The position numbers were made by a program, and so were the translations under genes. The notes under the pieces are model-generated. The model searched no databases and was not told where the DNA came from. It worked only from the letters and a program-made list of their open reading frames with translations. Shown here piece after piece: positions 34,177 through 43,354 of a DNA stretch of 64,000 bases. Every line of letters begins with the position of its first letter. Position 1 is the first letter of the stretch. The stretch comes from Lachnospiraceae bacterium 28-4 (GTDB lineage: Bacteria; Bacillota; Clostridia; Lachnospirales; Lachnospiraceae), in contig KE159599.1 of assembly GCA_000403275.2 (NCBI GenBank), positions 459,391 to 523,390 of the forward strand. The letters run 5' to 3'.

Positions 34177-36021
34177 TTATGATGCCGCATTTATAAAATG
34201 ACAAATATCCGTATAATCTACTCCATATAAACTCGCAATATATTTTTCTCTTTTATCCGACTGTAAAGACAGCAAGTCACGTTTTTGTTCATCGGATAAA
34301 ATAGGAATGCCAAAATTCTTTATATAATTTTTAGCTAATGCCATAAAACCTTTAGAATACGGCTTGCTTGTCATTCTTATATAAAACAAAAAAACATCTG
34401 ACTCAATCAAATTTTTCAACAGCTTTAATGTTATAGTATCTTCTGCAAATACCGCATAACCACAATAAAAAAGAAGTTCTTGATTTTCAGAAATAATTGC
34501 CACTCCCCGGTCCGCCATATAAGGAATGAGCAGTTTCAATCCGGTATTATTCATTCCCTGCGTACGGCCATATGCATACCAGGCAGGATAACTGCTGGTT
34601 TTCCCTTTGTCACGACGCTGTAGCCGGTCCTTGTATTCCAGCAAAAAATGATATGCATAAGGATATTTGTTCTGCAAAGCATCTTCCTCAATAATCTTGC
34701 CTTTTTTGTACGGAAAAATAGCTTTTTCCCCCTTTTCTATCAAGTCTCTCCCATTTCTCATTATATTAGGTTTCGCCACATCGATGCAGATATCTTTTTC
34801 TATTCTGTACGACACTCCATGAAAGGTTCTATAATAAAAATCACTGTCCTCGAAATCACAACGGAAGAAATATATATCATTGCATAATGTCGCAAGGCCA
34901 TTTCTTATTCCAAAGTCGCCTAATTTTCGAGGTTGATGCTCAATTTTATGTACCAGTCTGTCAATTTCTATATTTCCAAGCCGCCATTCCTGATTATTCG
35001 CATAATCAGAAATTTCATAATGCGTATAGGAACAGTTTCCAAGATCAGGCTCTTTATTCAAGGCATAATCAACATTGCATTTCTTTCCATCCGCATTCAC
35101 AAATACTATACAAGTATAATGGGTCACTCCTGGAAAATTTTGTGTTTCCTTAAAGTTGATAATAGAAATAGATACCCTGCTGTCACGCAGGTAATTCCTA
35201 AGCCCTCTTCCATTTACACTCTGCAAAAATGTATTCGGTGAAATATATCCCAGCCAGCCATGATCCTTTAAAAGTTCGATCCCCAGTTGATGAAATGGAA
35301 TATATAAATCAGCGTTCCCGGTTACAACCTTCCAATTTTCCAACGAAGGCTTGATTTCCTCATCTATATTTTTCGCTCTTACATAAGGCGGATTGCCAAC
35401 GACAACATCAAATTTCCGTTTATAACATTCCTTTGATAGTTCTTCCAGCGAATTGCATACGTATAAATTGGGAAACTGATTAACCTCTACTCCTTCTTCC
35501 AATAATGCAAGTACGCTGAACAATATTTTGCATTTATCAATATTATGAGCAGCAATATCACAGCCATAAATAAATTTTTTAAATATTTGCATATAAGAAA
35601 TAGAATATCTTTTTTTCAATACTCTGGCAGCAGAAATCAGAAAAGCTCCGCAACCGCACGCCGGATCTATTACAACAGGAATATAGTCTGAATTGATAAT
35701 TCTCTCAGATATGTGATTCCGTATAGCAGTAGGCGTGTATACTATACCCTTATTCTTCTTTTCATCCGCATTCACCAGCATTTCAAATGCGGTAATAAGA
35801 TCATCAATATCCGTATCCGTTGTCATCATTCCTTTATCGTATAAATAAAAGGCTACTGGCATATATTCGCTCTCATTTTCGGATATAAAATTATATAGGA
35901 TTCCTCCATTCTTATATACAAGATTATTTTGGGATAAATAAGCCCATACGAAAGCTTTTTCATAATATGTAATCGGAAGACCCGGAAATTTTCTTTGGAC
36001 ATTTGCTATTAATTTCTTCAA
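34177..36021 (-). CDS. Orphan N6-adenine DNA methyltransferase (Eco57I/TaqI-like)
   Basis: 614 aa, TTG start preceded by GGGAGG. Motif I VIDPACGCGAFL binds S-adenosylmethionine and motif IV VVGNPPYVRAK marks an N6-adenine amino-methylase. A GNADLYIPFHQLGIELLKDHGWLGYISPNTFLQ region and a TaqI-like target-recognition tail (NGLATLCNDIYFF; YPYAYHFLLEYKDRLQRRDKGK; LKLLIPYMADRGVAI) follow. No N-terminal endonuclease domain of type IIG enzymes and no adjacent restriction gene are present. The gene is clearly more AT-rich than its neighbours, which suggests transfer. Likely roles: an orphan epigenetic methylase or the remainder of a restriction or BREX-like system. Confidence 0.85.
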   Translation of the reverse strand: MKKLIANVQRKFPGLPITYYEKAFVWAYLSQNNLVYKNGGILYNFISENESEYMPVAFYLYDKGMMTTDTDIDDLITAFEMLVNADEKKNKGIVYTPTAIRNHISERIINSDYIPVVIDPACGCGAFLISAARVLKKRYSISYMQIFKKFIYGCDIAAHNIDKCKILFSVLALLEEGVEVNQFPNLYVCNSLEELSKECYKRKFDVVVGNPPYVRAKNIDEEIKPSLENWKVVTGNADLYIPFHQLGIELLKDHGWLGYISPNTFLQSVNGRGLRNYLRDSRVSISIINFKETQNFPGVTHYTCIVFVNADGKKCNVDYALNKEPDLGNCSYTHYEISDYANNQEWRLGNIEIDRLVHKIEHQPRKLGDFGIRNGLATLCNDIYFFRCDFEDSDFYYRTFHGVSYRIEKDICIDVAKPNIMRNGRDLIEKGEKAIFPYKKGKIIEEDALQNKYPYAYHFLLEYKDRLQRRDKGKTSSYPAWYAYGRTQGMNNTGLKLLIPYMADRGVAIISENQELLFYCGYAVFAEDTITLKLLKNLIESDVFLFYIRMTSKPYSKGFMALAKNYIKNFGIPILSDEQKRDLLSLQSDKREKYIASLYGVDYTDICHFINAAS

Positions 36022-36454
36022 TTTTTATCGCCTCCCGGAGTCTATTTTTCAATTAAAGCTTTTAAATCATCTTTTGAATTCAATTCTTGTTCTCTCTTTC
36101 TGAAAAAGTGTTTTCAACACATAAACCCCAAATCAAATTGCAACTTTTATTTACAGAAATTATCGTCCTTTTTTCAAACAGACAATGTAAACCAACCTAA
36201 AGTTCCGGTATCCCGGTGAATATGGAAAAAAGATCATATGAGATATTATAGCACAATACATATAGAAATTGTGAATTGATTAAAATGCTTTCATAAAATA
36301 TAAAAAGCACGGAGAAAATCAAAAAAACTTCCACATCCCCATCCGCCAGTTGAACCCTGAATCCTGCATTCATCCTGAAACCTTTAATATCGAGATTCGG
36401 CAAAATCATACTGGCGGATGGGAACATGGAATGAGAAGTTACATCAACCCCCTA
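36022..36454. other. Gene-poor stretch with small coding debris
   Basis: Just upstream of the methyltransferase a minus-strand frame ends at 36042-36044 and reads RKREQELNSKDDLKALIEK, the tail of a lost gene. Nearer the MerR gene, CCATCCGCCAG (about 36327-36345) and CTGGCGGATGG (about 36412-36422) form an inverted repeat around an AT-rich interval. A 76-codon minus-strand frame across it resembles no known family. Confidence 0.35.
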
Positions 36455-37258
36455 TTACTTTTTACGGACAGGAAAATATACCTCTGTCTCCCAGTCCTCC
36501 GGCGAGTCGGTATTGAACTGCGTTTTAATATAAAGGTCAAACGGCGCCCCCGCGTACTCATAGCCGTTTTCGATAATCCATGCCACGATTGCCCCATATG
36601 CTTCCGACAGCGTGGAATATGCCCCCCGATGGACTGCTACCGCACACTCCACCGGCTCCAGGACGGCATCCGCCCTGTCCTTTTCCTGAATTCCGATAAA
36701 CACTTCAACATCGGAAGATTCATGGCAGAATTCCTTGTCATAGTACCTCGCTCCGCTAAGTCCTGTGGGCGTGATATGTTCTTTTGACACACGCTCAAAA
36801 AGCGTCCCATAATACTTGCCAAATTCATCCACCCCCATTATTGCTCGTTTCGCCAGAATATTCATTGCCGGGGAATTCTTAATTTCCACTGTGTAACCCT
36901 TCTGATAAGTCATAATGTCACCTGTCCTTTCGAATACGGAAATATGTGTCTGAAGTTCGTTCAGGATAATGGCCATTTCCTGCTGCTCCCGTACCAGCTT
37001 CACTTTCTGCTGTCTAAGCTTGTCCGAGAGTTCTTTTTTATCCGAAATAGTTATCAGATGCTGGATCTCTTCCAACGAAAAGCCATATCGTTTCAAACGC
37101 TGGATATAGTTCATCGTGTCGATCTGCTCCGCCTTATAATAACGGTAGCCTGTAAAGCGGTCTACCTCTGCCGGGGCAAGCAGACCGACTCTGTCATAAT
37201 GATGGAGCGTTTTTACGCTGACCTGGCATATCTTCGAGAATTCTCCAATCTGCAGCAT
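36455..37258 (-). CDS. MerR-family regulator with GyrI-like effector domain
   Basis: 267 aa. N-terminal MerR helix-turn-helix and wing (MLQIGEFSKICQVSVKTLHHYDRVGLLAPAEVDRFTGYRYY), a dimerising coiled coil (about 75-110), and a GyrI-like C-terminal domain (VEIKNSPAMNILAKRA...VYFPVRKK) like BltR/BmrR multidrug sensors. The start follows AAAGGAGGG. A typical MerR operator-promoter lies 45-75 bp upstream, so it controls its own gene. No efflux gene is adjacent downstream. Confidence 0.92.
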   Translation of the reverse strand: MLQIGEFSKICQVSVKTLHHYDRVGLLAPAEVDRFTGYRYYKAEQIDTMNYIQRLKRYGFSLEEIQHLITISDKKELSDKLRQQKVKLVREQQEMAIILNELQTHISVFERTGDIMTYQKGYTVEIKNSPAMNILAKRAIMGVDEFGKYYGTLFERVSKEHITPTGLSGARYYDKEFCHESSDVEVFIGIQEKDRADAVLEPVECAVAVHRGAYSTLSEAYGAIVAWIIENGYEYAGAPFDLYIKTQFNTDSPEDWETEVYFPVRKK

Positions 37259-37302
37259 CCTCTGATCCCTCCTTTCGCGATGATCGATTCGAATCTATGG
37301 AC

Positions 37303-37333
37303 AGTTTACATTCTGACCCAGGGGGAGAGTCAA
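37303..37333 (-). promoter_or_regulatory. MerR-type promoter with 19-bp spacer
   Basis: On the minus strand TTGACT (37333-37328), a 19-bp spacer with the dyad CTCCCCCTGGG, then TAAACT (37308-37303). The overlong spacer is the hallmark of promoters twisted open by MerR proteins. It drives the MerR gene at 36455-37258 and overlaps the last bases of the GNAT gene. Confidence 0.8.
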
Positions 37334-38136
37334 TCTCTTTTTTCTATCCCTTGCCCTGTTCTTCCCAACATCTCCTCCACCTCGGCGGCCGGTCTTGCGG
37401 TGACCTCGACCCAGCCTGGCCGAAATCCGCTTCGAATTGCGTTTTTTACGGATTTCACATTCGACCATGCCGCGCAATAAAACGGGACTTTACCCCGTGC
37501 AAAAGTTTCTCTTGCAAGCCGGTTGGTAAGCGCCGACGCAATACCGCGTCTTCGATGCTCCGGGAGTACATCCACGCCGATCTGCCACATCGCATCGCAA
37601 TCCGCAGAACAGCCCGCAAGCCCGACCAGTTTTCCTTCCTCATATGCACCGATTCCCAGGACATCGAGATGTTTCCGGTCTTTGCACAGTGCGTTGCCCC
37701 AGGCAGGAAGATATAACCCGGAAAAATCATCGGGTTCCAAAACCCGCAGTTCATAAGGGCGGGAAATATCCATGCCATAAACCAGGTCGATATCCGGCAG
37801 AAAATACTCCGCCATAAAGCATACCCTTGCATCATATTTGGCAAGAATATCGTTCAGTACATATATTTCCGGCGTTTCAAAACAGTCCGATATGCTCGAT
37901 ACCCCGTTGATAAACGTTTCGACTTCCGGCAAAAGTTCTTTTCTGCCACAGGCAACAATATTTGTCCCGTAGGATACCAAATTGCATATATGGGGCAATT
38001 TCAAATATTTTCTTGCCTCCCCGGACACCGAAGACACATGTACGCTGTTCCCTTTCTTTCGAAAATCCTCCTCCATACAGCAGCAGTCATATGCCGACTG
38101 CCGCATGGCGATTTTCATAATCTCCCCGTTATCCAT
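37330..38136 (-). CDS. GNAT-family acetyltransferase
   Basis: 268 aa from MDNGEIMKIAMRQSAYD, with GAGGAGGG upstream. The C-terminal half carries the GNAT core (YEEGKLVGLAGCSADCDAMWQIGVDVLPEHRRRGIASALTNRLARE; Q/RxxGxG/A acetyl-CoA loop) and a final beta-bulge VPFYCAAWSNVKSVKNAIRSGF. The N-terminal 130 residues are unusual and may be a second, degenerate GNAT-like domain. Substrate unknown. It precedes the MerR gene but is separated from it by the MerR promoter. Confidence 0.85.
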   Translation of the reverse strand: MDNGEIMKIAMRQSAYDCCCMEEDFRKKGNSVHVSSVSGEARKYLKLPHICNLVSYGTNIVACGRKELLPEVETFINGVSSISDCFETPEIYVLNDILAKYDARVCFMAEYFLPDIDLVYGMDISRPYELRVLEPDDFSGLYLPAWGNALCKDRKHLDVLGIGAYEEGKLVGLAGCSADCDAMWQIGVDVLPEHRRRGIASALTNRLARETFARGKVPFYCAAWSNVKSVKNAIRSGFRPGWVEVTARPAAEVEEMLGRTGQGIEKRD

Positions 38137-38261
38137 TTTCCCTCCTCTTTCCATTTCCATACCCCTTCCATATCGCTGCTTTGCTGCATCTCAAATTCCT
38201 GTCTTTGCTTTTGCTCTTCTATTACTAATATAGCACGGAACACGGACTGGCTCAATCCTCT

Positions 38262-39011
38262 CTACGCTTTCACATCCCGCACCGCCAGCCATCGTATCCC
38301 GCACAGGCTGAACAGGACAATATACAACGTCGAAAATATCATAAACTGCAACTCCTCCCCGCCCAGTGCATTTTCATATTGATTGGAATTCATTCCCATC
38401 ATCATCAGGGAAAACGGATAGTACATCCCATATTTGCTATTGGATGCCAGCAGCCCCGTGATGCCGCCCACCAGCCCGAACGCCACCGGCACCGCAAAGC
38501 TTCGGACCACCATGGATGCCAACAGCAGCAGCGTCGCCACTCCCATTCCTCCCCAGGCACCCCGGATCAGCCAGTAAAAAATAACACTGTCCGGCAGCCC
38601 TGGCAGCCCGGCGGTTTTTCCGCACAGAACATACAAAACCCACACCCATATTTGTGTCAGCAGCGTAACCCAGAAGATGTTCAGCTGCTTTGCAAAAAAG
38701 ATGTATCCTGTCGGCACAGGCGCCGTCATCAGCGCATTCCTGTTATGGTTAAAATTCTCCACCCTCCACGTATAAGCACAGTAAACCGCAATCAGCGGCG
38801 CATAAAAAAAGTTGCTGTAAAACAGCGTGTGCTGCGTCCATAAACTGAACCACTCCATTTTCAATACATCGATATTCTGCAAATAATTTCCCGTTCCCAT
38901 AAGAGCCGGAATGACCGGAACGATAAAAAATGCGATCCATATAAAAGAGCGCTTTAACTTCATGTTCTCCGCTTTTATGCATGCCGTCAGACCAATCTTT
39001 TTCGCTTTCAC
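38262..39011 (-). CDS. ABC-2 permease, lantibiotic-immunity type (EpiG/MutG-like)
   Basis: 249 aa with six membrane helices (SFIWIAFFIVPVIPALMGTGNY; WTQHTLFYSNFFYAPLIAVYCAYTWRVE at the start). It matches the second permease of LanFEG-type transporters, which expel peptide antibiotics from the membrane. It is the third gene after the ATPase and the first permease, with a 3-bp gap. No precursor peptide is visible nearby, so this is a defence system rather than producer immunity, by inference. Confidence 0.82.
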   Translation of the reverse strand: MKAKKIGLTACIKAENMKLKRSFIWIAFFIVPVIPALMGTGNYLQNIDVLKMEWFSLWTQHTLFYSNFFYAPLIAVYCAYTWRVENFNHNRNALMTAPVPTGYIFFAKQLNIFWVTLLTQIWVWVLYVLCGKTAGLPGLPDSVIFYWLIRGAWGGMGVATLLLLASMVVRSFAVPVAFGLVGGITGLLASNSKYGMYYPFSLMMMGMNSNQYENALGGEELQFMIFSTLYIVLFSLCGIRWLAVRDVKA

Positions 39012-39014
39012 TCC

Positions 39015-39764
39015 TCAGACCTCCTTTTTTAAAAACAGATTTTTTCCATAAATATAGAGAACCGCTGCAAACAGAAGCAATGCCGCAAAACCGCCATAAG
39101 AAAAAGATACGGTGTAAAAAACCACCTCCCGCGTCTCCTTGTAATATATATTATTTATGGTACATCCCACACAATAATATCCCCATGGAGTCAAATAGCG
39201 CAGCGGCAAAGAAAAAAACCAGGAAAACAATCCAACAAAAGTTCCGATCAGCCCGATAAACAAAGGATACAGCTGATTATCCATCATAAGCGACAAAACC
39301 TCCTGCAAGAGCAGCAATACGATGGTCGTTGCGCAGGTGGACAGGAAAAAATATACCATTTGCTCCGCTTCCAGTTCCTGCGGAATCCGGTAATACCATA
39401 CAAGAAAAACGATCATACTCAGTTGTAAGAAAGCAAAGACAAGAATATGCAGCCCTCCCAGTATGAATTTATTGCGGAAAATAGCTCCCTTTTCCTGCAA
39501 GGTACATAACAGTTTATAGGTGTTTCCCTTATTTTCCATATCGCACAACCGGCTTGCCAGAACAGCGGCCAGAACTGGCAGGGTAATCGTGTTTATCATG
39601 GGCAGACTCATTAATATCCGGTAACACCCATCCTTCAGCTCCCCGCTTTCCAGCTCAGAAAGCATCCAGCACATCCATGCCAGATCCACAAGAAAAATCC
39701 CAGCCGGCGCTCCCCATATCCACTTTCTTTTTATCTTTTTTATTTCCGTCCAAAAACCTTTCAT
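39015..39764 (-). CDS. ABC-2 permease, lantibiotic-immunity type (EpiE/MutE-like)
   Basis: 249 aa from MKGFWTEIKKIKRKWIWGAP; the frame is open further upstream, but this ATG overlaps the ATPase stop by one base (TGATG) and has GGTGAG before it. Six membrane helices, an N-terminal amphipathic lead, and the ending VLYIYGKNLFLKKEV. It forms the transporter with the other permease and the ATPase; the substrate would be a cationic antimicrobial peptide. Confidence 0.82.
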   Translation of the reverse strand: MKGFWTEIKKIKRKWIWGAPAGIFLVDLAWMCWMLSELESGELKDGCYRILMSLPMINTITLPVLAAVLASRLCDMENKGNTYKLLCTLQEKGAIFRNKFILGGLHILVFAFLQLSMIVFLVWYYRIPQELEAEQMVYFFLSTCATTIVLLLLQEVLSLMMDNQLYPLFIGLIGTFVGLFSWFFSLPLRYLTPWGYYCVGCTINNIYYKETREVVFYTVSFSYGGFAALLLFAAVLYIYGKNLFLKKEV

Positions 39765-40678
39765 CACAGACTCACCTGCTTTCCCGTCAAACCCAAGAAA
39801 ATATCCTCCAGATTTCTTTGATACTCCTCCACACGAAGAACACCGATATCCTGTCTTACCAGAGCCGCAATACAAAACGCCACTTTCTCATCCTCCATAT
39901 CCGGCAGAGATATTCTGTCTTCCATCATTTTTCCCCGGCATCCCAGCTCCCCAAGAATACGAAGCGCGGCCTCATTATTGCCGGTTTTCAGCAACAGCCT
40001 TTTTCTGCTGTGTTCATGGAGATGTTCCAGGCTGTCCTGGAAAATCAGTTCTCCTTTATGAATAATGCCGGTATGGGTAGCCATCTGGTCGATCTCGCTG
40101 AGAAGATGGCTGGATACCATTACCGTCATGCCATAGCGCTCCGGCAGAGATCGGATCAGTTCCCTCATTTCCTGTATGCCCGCCGGATCCAGCCCGTTCG
40201 TAGGCTCATCCAGAAGTAAAATCTTCGGTTTTCCCAAAAGCGCCGCCGCCAGTCCCAGCCGCTGTTTCATTCCCAAAGAATACGCCCCCGCCTTTTTATC
40301 CTGCTGTTTTTCCATACGGACAGTTTTTAACGCTTCATTCACTTCCCGCTTATCCGCCCCCCGCAGCGTCCTTACGATTTCCAGGTTTTCCCTTCCTGTC
40401 AAATGCCCGTAATAAGACGGCGATTCGATCAGGGAACCGGTTTGCTTCAAAATATCCAACCGGTTTTTCCGGTTCATCTCCTTCCCGAATACGGATACCT
40501 GCCCCCGGGTAGCATTCACCAGCCCAAGGATCATCTTCATCGTCGTGCTCTTCCCCGCGCCGTTTGGCCCGAGAAAGCCGTATATGCTTCCCTCCGGCAC
40601 TCTCAAATCCACATTTTTTACACACATGTGCTTTCCATAGCTTTTACAAAGCTGCTCTGTCTCAATCGCAATCCTCAT
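39764..40678 (-). CDS. ABC transporter ATPase, lantibiotic/bacitracin-resistance type
   Basis: 304 aa from MRIAIETEQLCKSYGKH, where GGAAGGA precedes the ATG; the frame is open 28 codons earlier without a signal. Walker A GPNGAGKST, Q-loop QTGSLIESPSYYGHLTGREN, signature YSLGMKQRLG, Walker B ILLLDEPTNGLD, and switch HLLSEIDQM. The C-terminal extension (about 220-304) is that of BcrA/NisF-type ATPases. It is divergent from the OmpR-type regulator at 40889, the arrangement seen in peptide-sensing detoxification modules. Confidence 0.92.
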   Translation of the reverse strand: MRIAIETEQLCKSYGKHMCVKNVDLRVPEGSIYGFLGPNGAGKSTTMKMILGLVNATRGQVSVFGKEMNRKNRLDILKQTGSLIESPSYYGHLTGRENLEIVRTLRGADKREVNEALKTVRMEKQQDKKAGAYSLGMKQRLGLAAALLGKPKILLLDEPTNGLDPAGIQEMRELIRSLPERYGMTVMVSSHLLSEIDQMATHTGIIHKGELIFQDSLEHLHEHSRKRLLLKTGNNEAALRILGELGCRGKMMEDRISLPDMEDEKVAFCIAALVRQDIGVLRVEEYQRNLEDIFLGLTGKQVSL

Positions 40679-40888
40679 ATCATGCCCATCCTTCCTTCCG
40701 AAACGCAGCCCAAAAATGCCCCGCTCCGAATATTCCGTTGATCGTTTTTCATTCATGATCATACCCCCGTGTCCTTACCTGGCAATGAACGCCACCTTAT
40801 TTTTACCTTAAATCAACGGGAACTTTATAGAAAATACAGGACAAAACAGATATAATAATACTGACCAGAAAAGGAGTGAAACAATAAT

Positions 40889-41605
40889 ATGAAATATGTC
40901 TATGAATGCAGCATCTTATTAGTAGATGACAATCCCCAATTACAGGATATGATTTGCAATATGCTCCATAAAGAAGGTTTTTCCCAGATTGATACAGCTT
41001 CTTGTTGTACCGATGCGCTGCTTTATTTTTCCGGCCAAAAGCCTGACATCGTCATCCTCGATATAGGCCTCCCGGATGGAGACGGATTTTCCCTGATGCA
41101 AAAAATACGTTCCATCTCCGACATACCCGTACTCTTTTTATCCGCCCGGGATGAAGATAATGACAGGCTCCTGGGACTTGGGCTGGGAGCGGATGATTAT
41201 ATAACCAAGCCCTTCCTCCCAAAAGAACTGATCCTTCGCCTGACCGCTATATTAAAAAGAACTTATTTTCCGCCAGGACACGTGGATAAACCGCAAGAAA
41301 CCGTCCTTGCCCTGGGCAGTAAAACGGTCAATTTCAGCGGTGCCTGTATCCTCTGCGGCGACGGCACGGAGCTTCCGTTGACGGCAAAAGAACTGGCCCT
41401 TTTGAAAAAACTGGGGGAAAACCAGGGAAATATCGTTACCTTTGACGCCCTGGCACAAGCGGTATGGGGCGATTACTATTATGGTTATGAGAATACTCTG
41501 ATGGTTCATATCCGAAGACTCCGGGAAAAAATAGAAGAAAACCCCTCCCGGCCCAAGTGGCTTTTGACTGCCCGGGGGATCGGATATAAACTTTCCAAAG
41601 AATAA
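40889..41605 (+). CDS. OmpR-family response regulator
   Basis: 238 aa, ATG with AAGGAG upstream and a TATAAT box at 40851-40856. Receiver domain with acidic DD at about 13-14 (LLVDDNPQL), phosphoacceptor Asp in VILDIGLPDGDG, and Lys in YITKPFLP. A winged-helix trans_reg_C domain follows (LPLTAKELALLKKLGENQGNIVTFDALAQAVWGDYY...VHIRRLREKIEENPSRPKWLLTARGIGYKL). It most likely controls the divergent ABC transporter. The kinase is downstream, separated by a large palindrome. Confidence 0.93.
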   Translation: MKYVYECSILLVDDNPQLQDMICNMLHKEGFSQIDTASCCTDALLYFSGQKPDIVILDIGLPDGDGFSLMQKIRSISDIPVLFLSARDEDNDRLLGLGLGADDYITKPFLPKELILRLTAILKRTYFPPGHVDKPQETVLALGSKTVNFSGACILCGDGTELPLTAKELALLKKLGENQGNIVTFDALAQAVWGDYYYGYENTLMVHIRRLREKIEENPSRPKWLLTARGIGYKLSKE

Positions 41606-41616
41606 AAAGATATCTG

Positions 41617-41847
41617 ATCCGGGTGCCAAAGGTTCTGTCCCTTGCCCCTGCCCGGCAGACAGCACAGCAGATATTGTGCGCACTCTATTGCACAAAACAT
41701 TCCGATAAGCCTCTGAACAAAAATCGTGTTCAGCAGCGGCTTCCACGATTTTAGAGTCTCATCTCCATTGTGCAGAAGCCGTTTGCGCAATATCTGCTGT
41801 GCTGTCTGCCGGGCAGGGGCAAGGGACAGAACCTTTGGCACCCGGAT
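41617..41847. repeat. 60-bp perfect palindrome between regulator and kinase genes
   Basis: Arms 41617-41676 and 41788-41847 are exact inverted repeats (starting ATCCGGGTGCCAAAGG), with a 111-nt middle. The middle can fold: CTGAAC/GTTCAG hairpin, and TGCACAA pairs with TTGTGCA. Transcripts reaching from the regulator into the kinase would carry this hairpin. The arm sequence does not match the elements at 11.2 and 46.4 kb, so it may be a separate family. The kinase ribosome binding site lies 34 bp past it. Confidence 0.7.
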
Positions 41848-41901
41848 TCATATCCCATTTTATGGGAAAGATTAACTATAAAAAGGAGCCATGATTTCAT
41901 T

Positions 41902-43338
41902 ATGAAAAATCTGATAAAAATATACAGCCGTTATATCCTCTCCGCCTGTCTGCTGCTCCTGCTTCTGGCAGCGGCAAACTTTATTTTTCTGGCAGCCTCC
42001 GTCCTGCATTATACTTCTTATTACGAAGATGGCTCTTCTTTAGGCAGCATGGGCAGTATCGCGGAAGAAATCGTCCAGCAGCCCATGGAAAACAACGGCT
42101 TCCCTTTTTTGTCGGAAGAAGGCATCCGCCTGGCCGAAAAAAGCCGCTACTGCTTCGCGTTTATCCTCTCCCCTTCCGGCGATGTCGTATGGCAATGGGA
42201 AATGCCGGAGGAATTCCCCTCCCGCTTCTCTCCCGGAGATGTCTCCGCCTTCAGCAAATGGTACTTACACGATTACCCTGTCAAAACACGGCGGTATGGG
42301 GATTATCTTCTCGTATGCGGCCAGCCGCCGCATTCCACATGGAAATATTCCATCGAATTTCCCGAGACCTTTATGAAAAATCTTGGTTTTTATTTCAAAT
42401 GCATACTGATCGTCAATCTTATTCTTCTGGCCTCCGTCCTGTTGGTTGCGGGTTACCGCTTTTACATCTCTTTGCGCCCCCTCGCCCAAGGCATCGACAT
42501 GCTGGCGGACGGCAATACGGTATCCCTTCCCGAAAAAGGGCTGACCTCCGGGCTTTGCGGACGGTTAAACCAGACTTCCCTGATTCTGAAAGAGCAAAAG
42601 GAAGCTCTTGCCCAGAGAGATCATGCCCGTACCGAATGGATATCCGGCGTATCCCACGATATCCGTACTCCCCTTTCAATGATTATGGGCTACGCGGACA
42701 GTCTCGCCAGCAGCACAGCCCTTTCTTCCGGGCAGCAAAAAGAAGCGGAGATCATCAAACAGCAAAGCCTCGTCATCAAAAAACTGATTGAAGACCTGAA
42801 CCTGACTTCAAAGCTGGAATATCATATGCAGCCGTTGAGAACCGGGACATTTTTTCTCGCGCCTTTCCTCCGTTCCCTGGCAGCCGCCTATCTGAATGAA
42901 ATGTCAGGGAAACATTGTGAAATAACATTGAATATACCGGATCATCTGGAAAAAATATATATGGACGGAGATCAAGCCCTGTTGAGCCGGGCCATGAACA
43001 ATCTCATCGGCAACAGCATCCGTCACAATCCGGCGGGCTGCCATATTACCATTTCCGCCATACTGTTAAACGACCATGTCTGCTCTGTCTGTATCCGGGA
43101 TAGCGGCGCCGGCATCCCGGAACAGGTAATACAGGCTTTGGAAGAAAAAACGTCTGCTTCCGGCACCGGCCGCCATACTACGCACCCGGCATCGGAACAA
43201 GTGCATATTATGGGCCTCCGCATCGCAAAGCAGATCGTACTCTCCCATCAGGGCAATTTTTACTTCAGTACGGACAGACGCGGCATCTTCATGGAACTGC
43301 CCGTCATGGAAAAAACTATGGCCGGTCCGGCTTCCTGA
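41902..43338 (+). CDS. Sensor histidine kinase (peptide-sensing type)
   Basis: 478 aa from MKNLIKIYSRYILSA; AAAAGGAG at 41881-41888 precedes the ATG. Two membrane helices (ILSACLLLLLLAAANFIFLAA; CILIVNLILLASVLLVAGY) enclose an outside domain of about 130 residues. HAMP, H-box WISGVSHDIRTPLSMIMGYAD with the phospho-His, N-box MNNLIGNSIRHNP, and ATP lid GAGIPEQV follow; the closing IMGLRIAKQIVLSHQGNF is the final G box region. It pairs with the regulator at 40889. Confidence 0.92.
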   Translation: MKNLIKIYSRYILSACLLLLLLAAANFIFLAASVLHYTSYYEDGSSLGSMGSIAEEIVQQPMENNGFPFLSEEGIRLAEKSRYCFAFILSPSGDVVWQWEMPEEFPSRFSPGDVSAFSKWYLHDYPVKTRRYGDYLLVCGQPPHSTWKYSIEFPETFMKNLGFYFKCILIVNLILLASVLLVAGYRFYISLRPLAQGIDMLADGNTVSLPEKGLTSGLCGRLNQTSLILKEQKEALAQRDHARTEWISGVSHDIRTPLSMIMGYADSLASSTALSSGQQKEAEIIKQQSLVIKKLIEDLNLTSKLEYHMQPLRTGTFFLAPFLRSLAAAYLNEMSGKHCEITLNIPDHLEKIYMDGDQALLSRAMNNLIGNSIRHNPAGCHITISAILLNDHVCSVCIRDSGAGIPEQVIQALEEKTSASGTGRHTTHPASEQVHIMGLRIAKQIVLSHQGNFYFSTDRRGIFMELPVMEKTMAGPAS

Positions 43339-43354
43339 CCTTCTCCTGCTCTGT

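Noticed and set aside
36197-36427. 76-codon minus-strand ORF upstream of the methyltransferase
   Set aside because: No start signal and no recognisable family; the stretch is AT-rich and contains an inverted repeat, so it was listed only as debris.
38262-40678. Bacteriocin biosynthesis locus
   Set aside because: Only immunity-type transporter and regulator genes are seen; no precursor peptide or modification enzyme could be found nearby.
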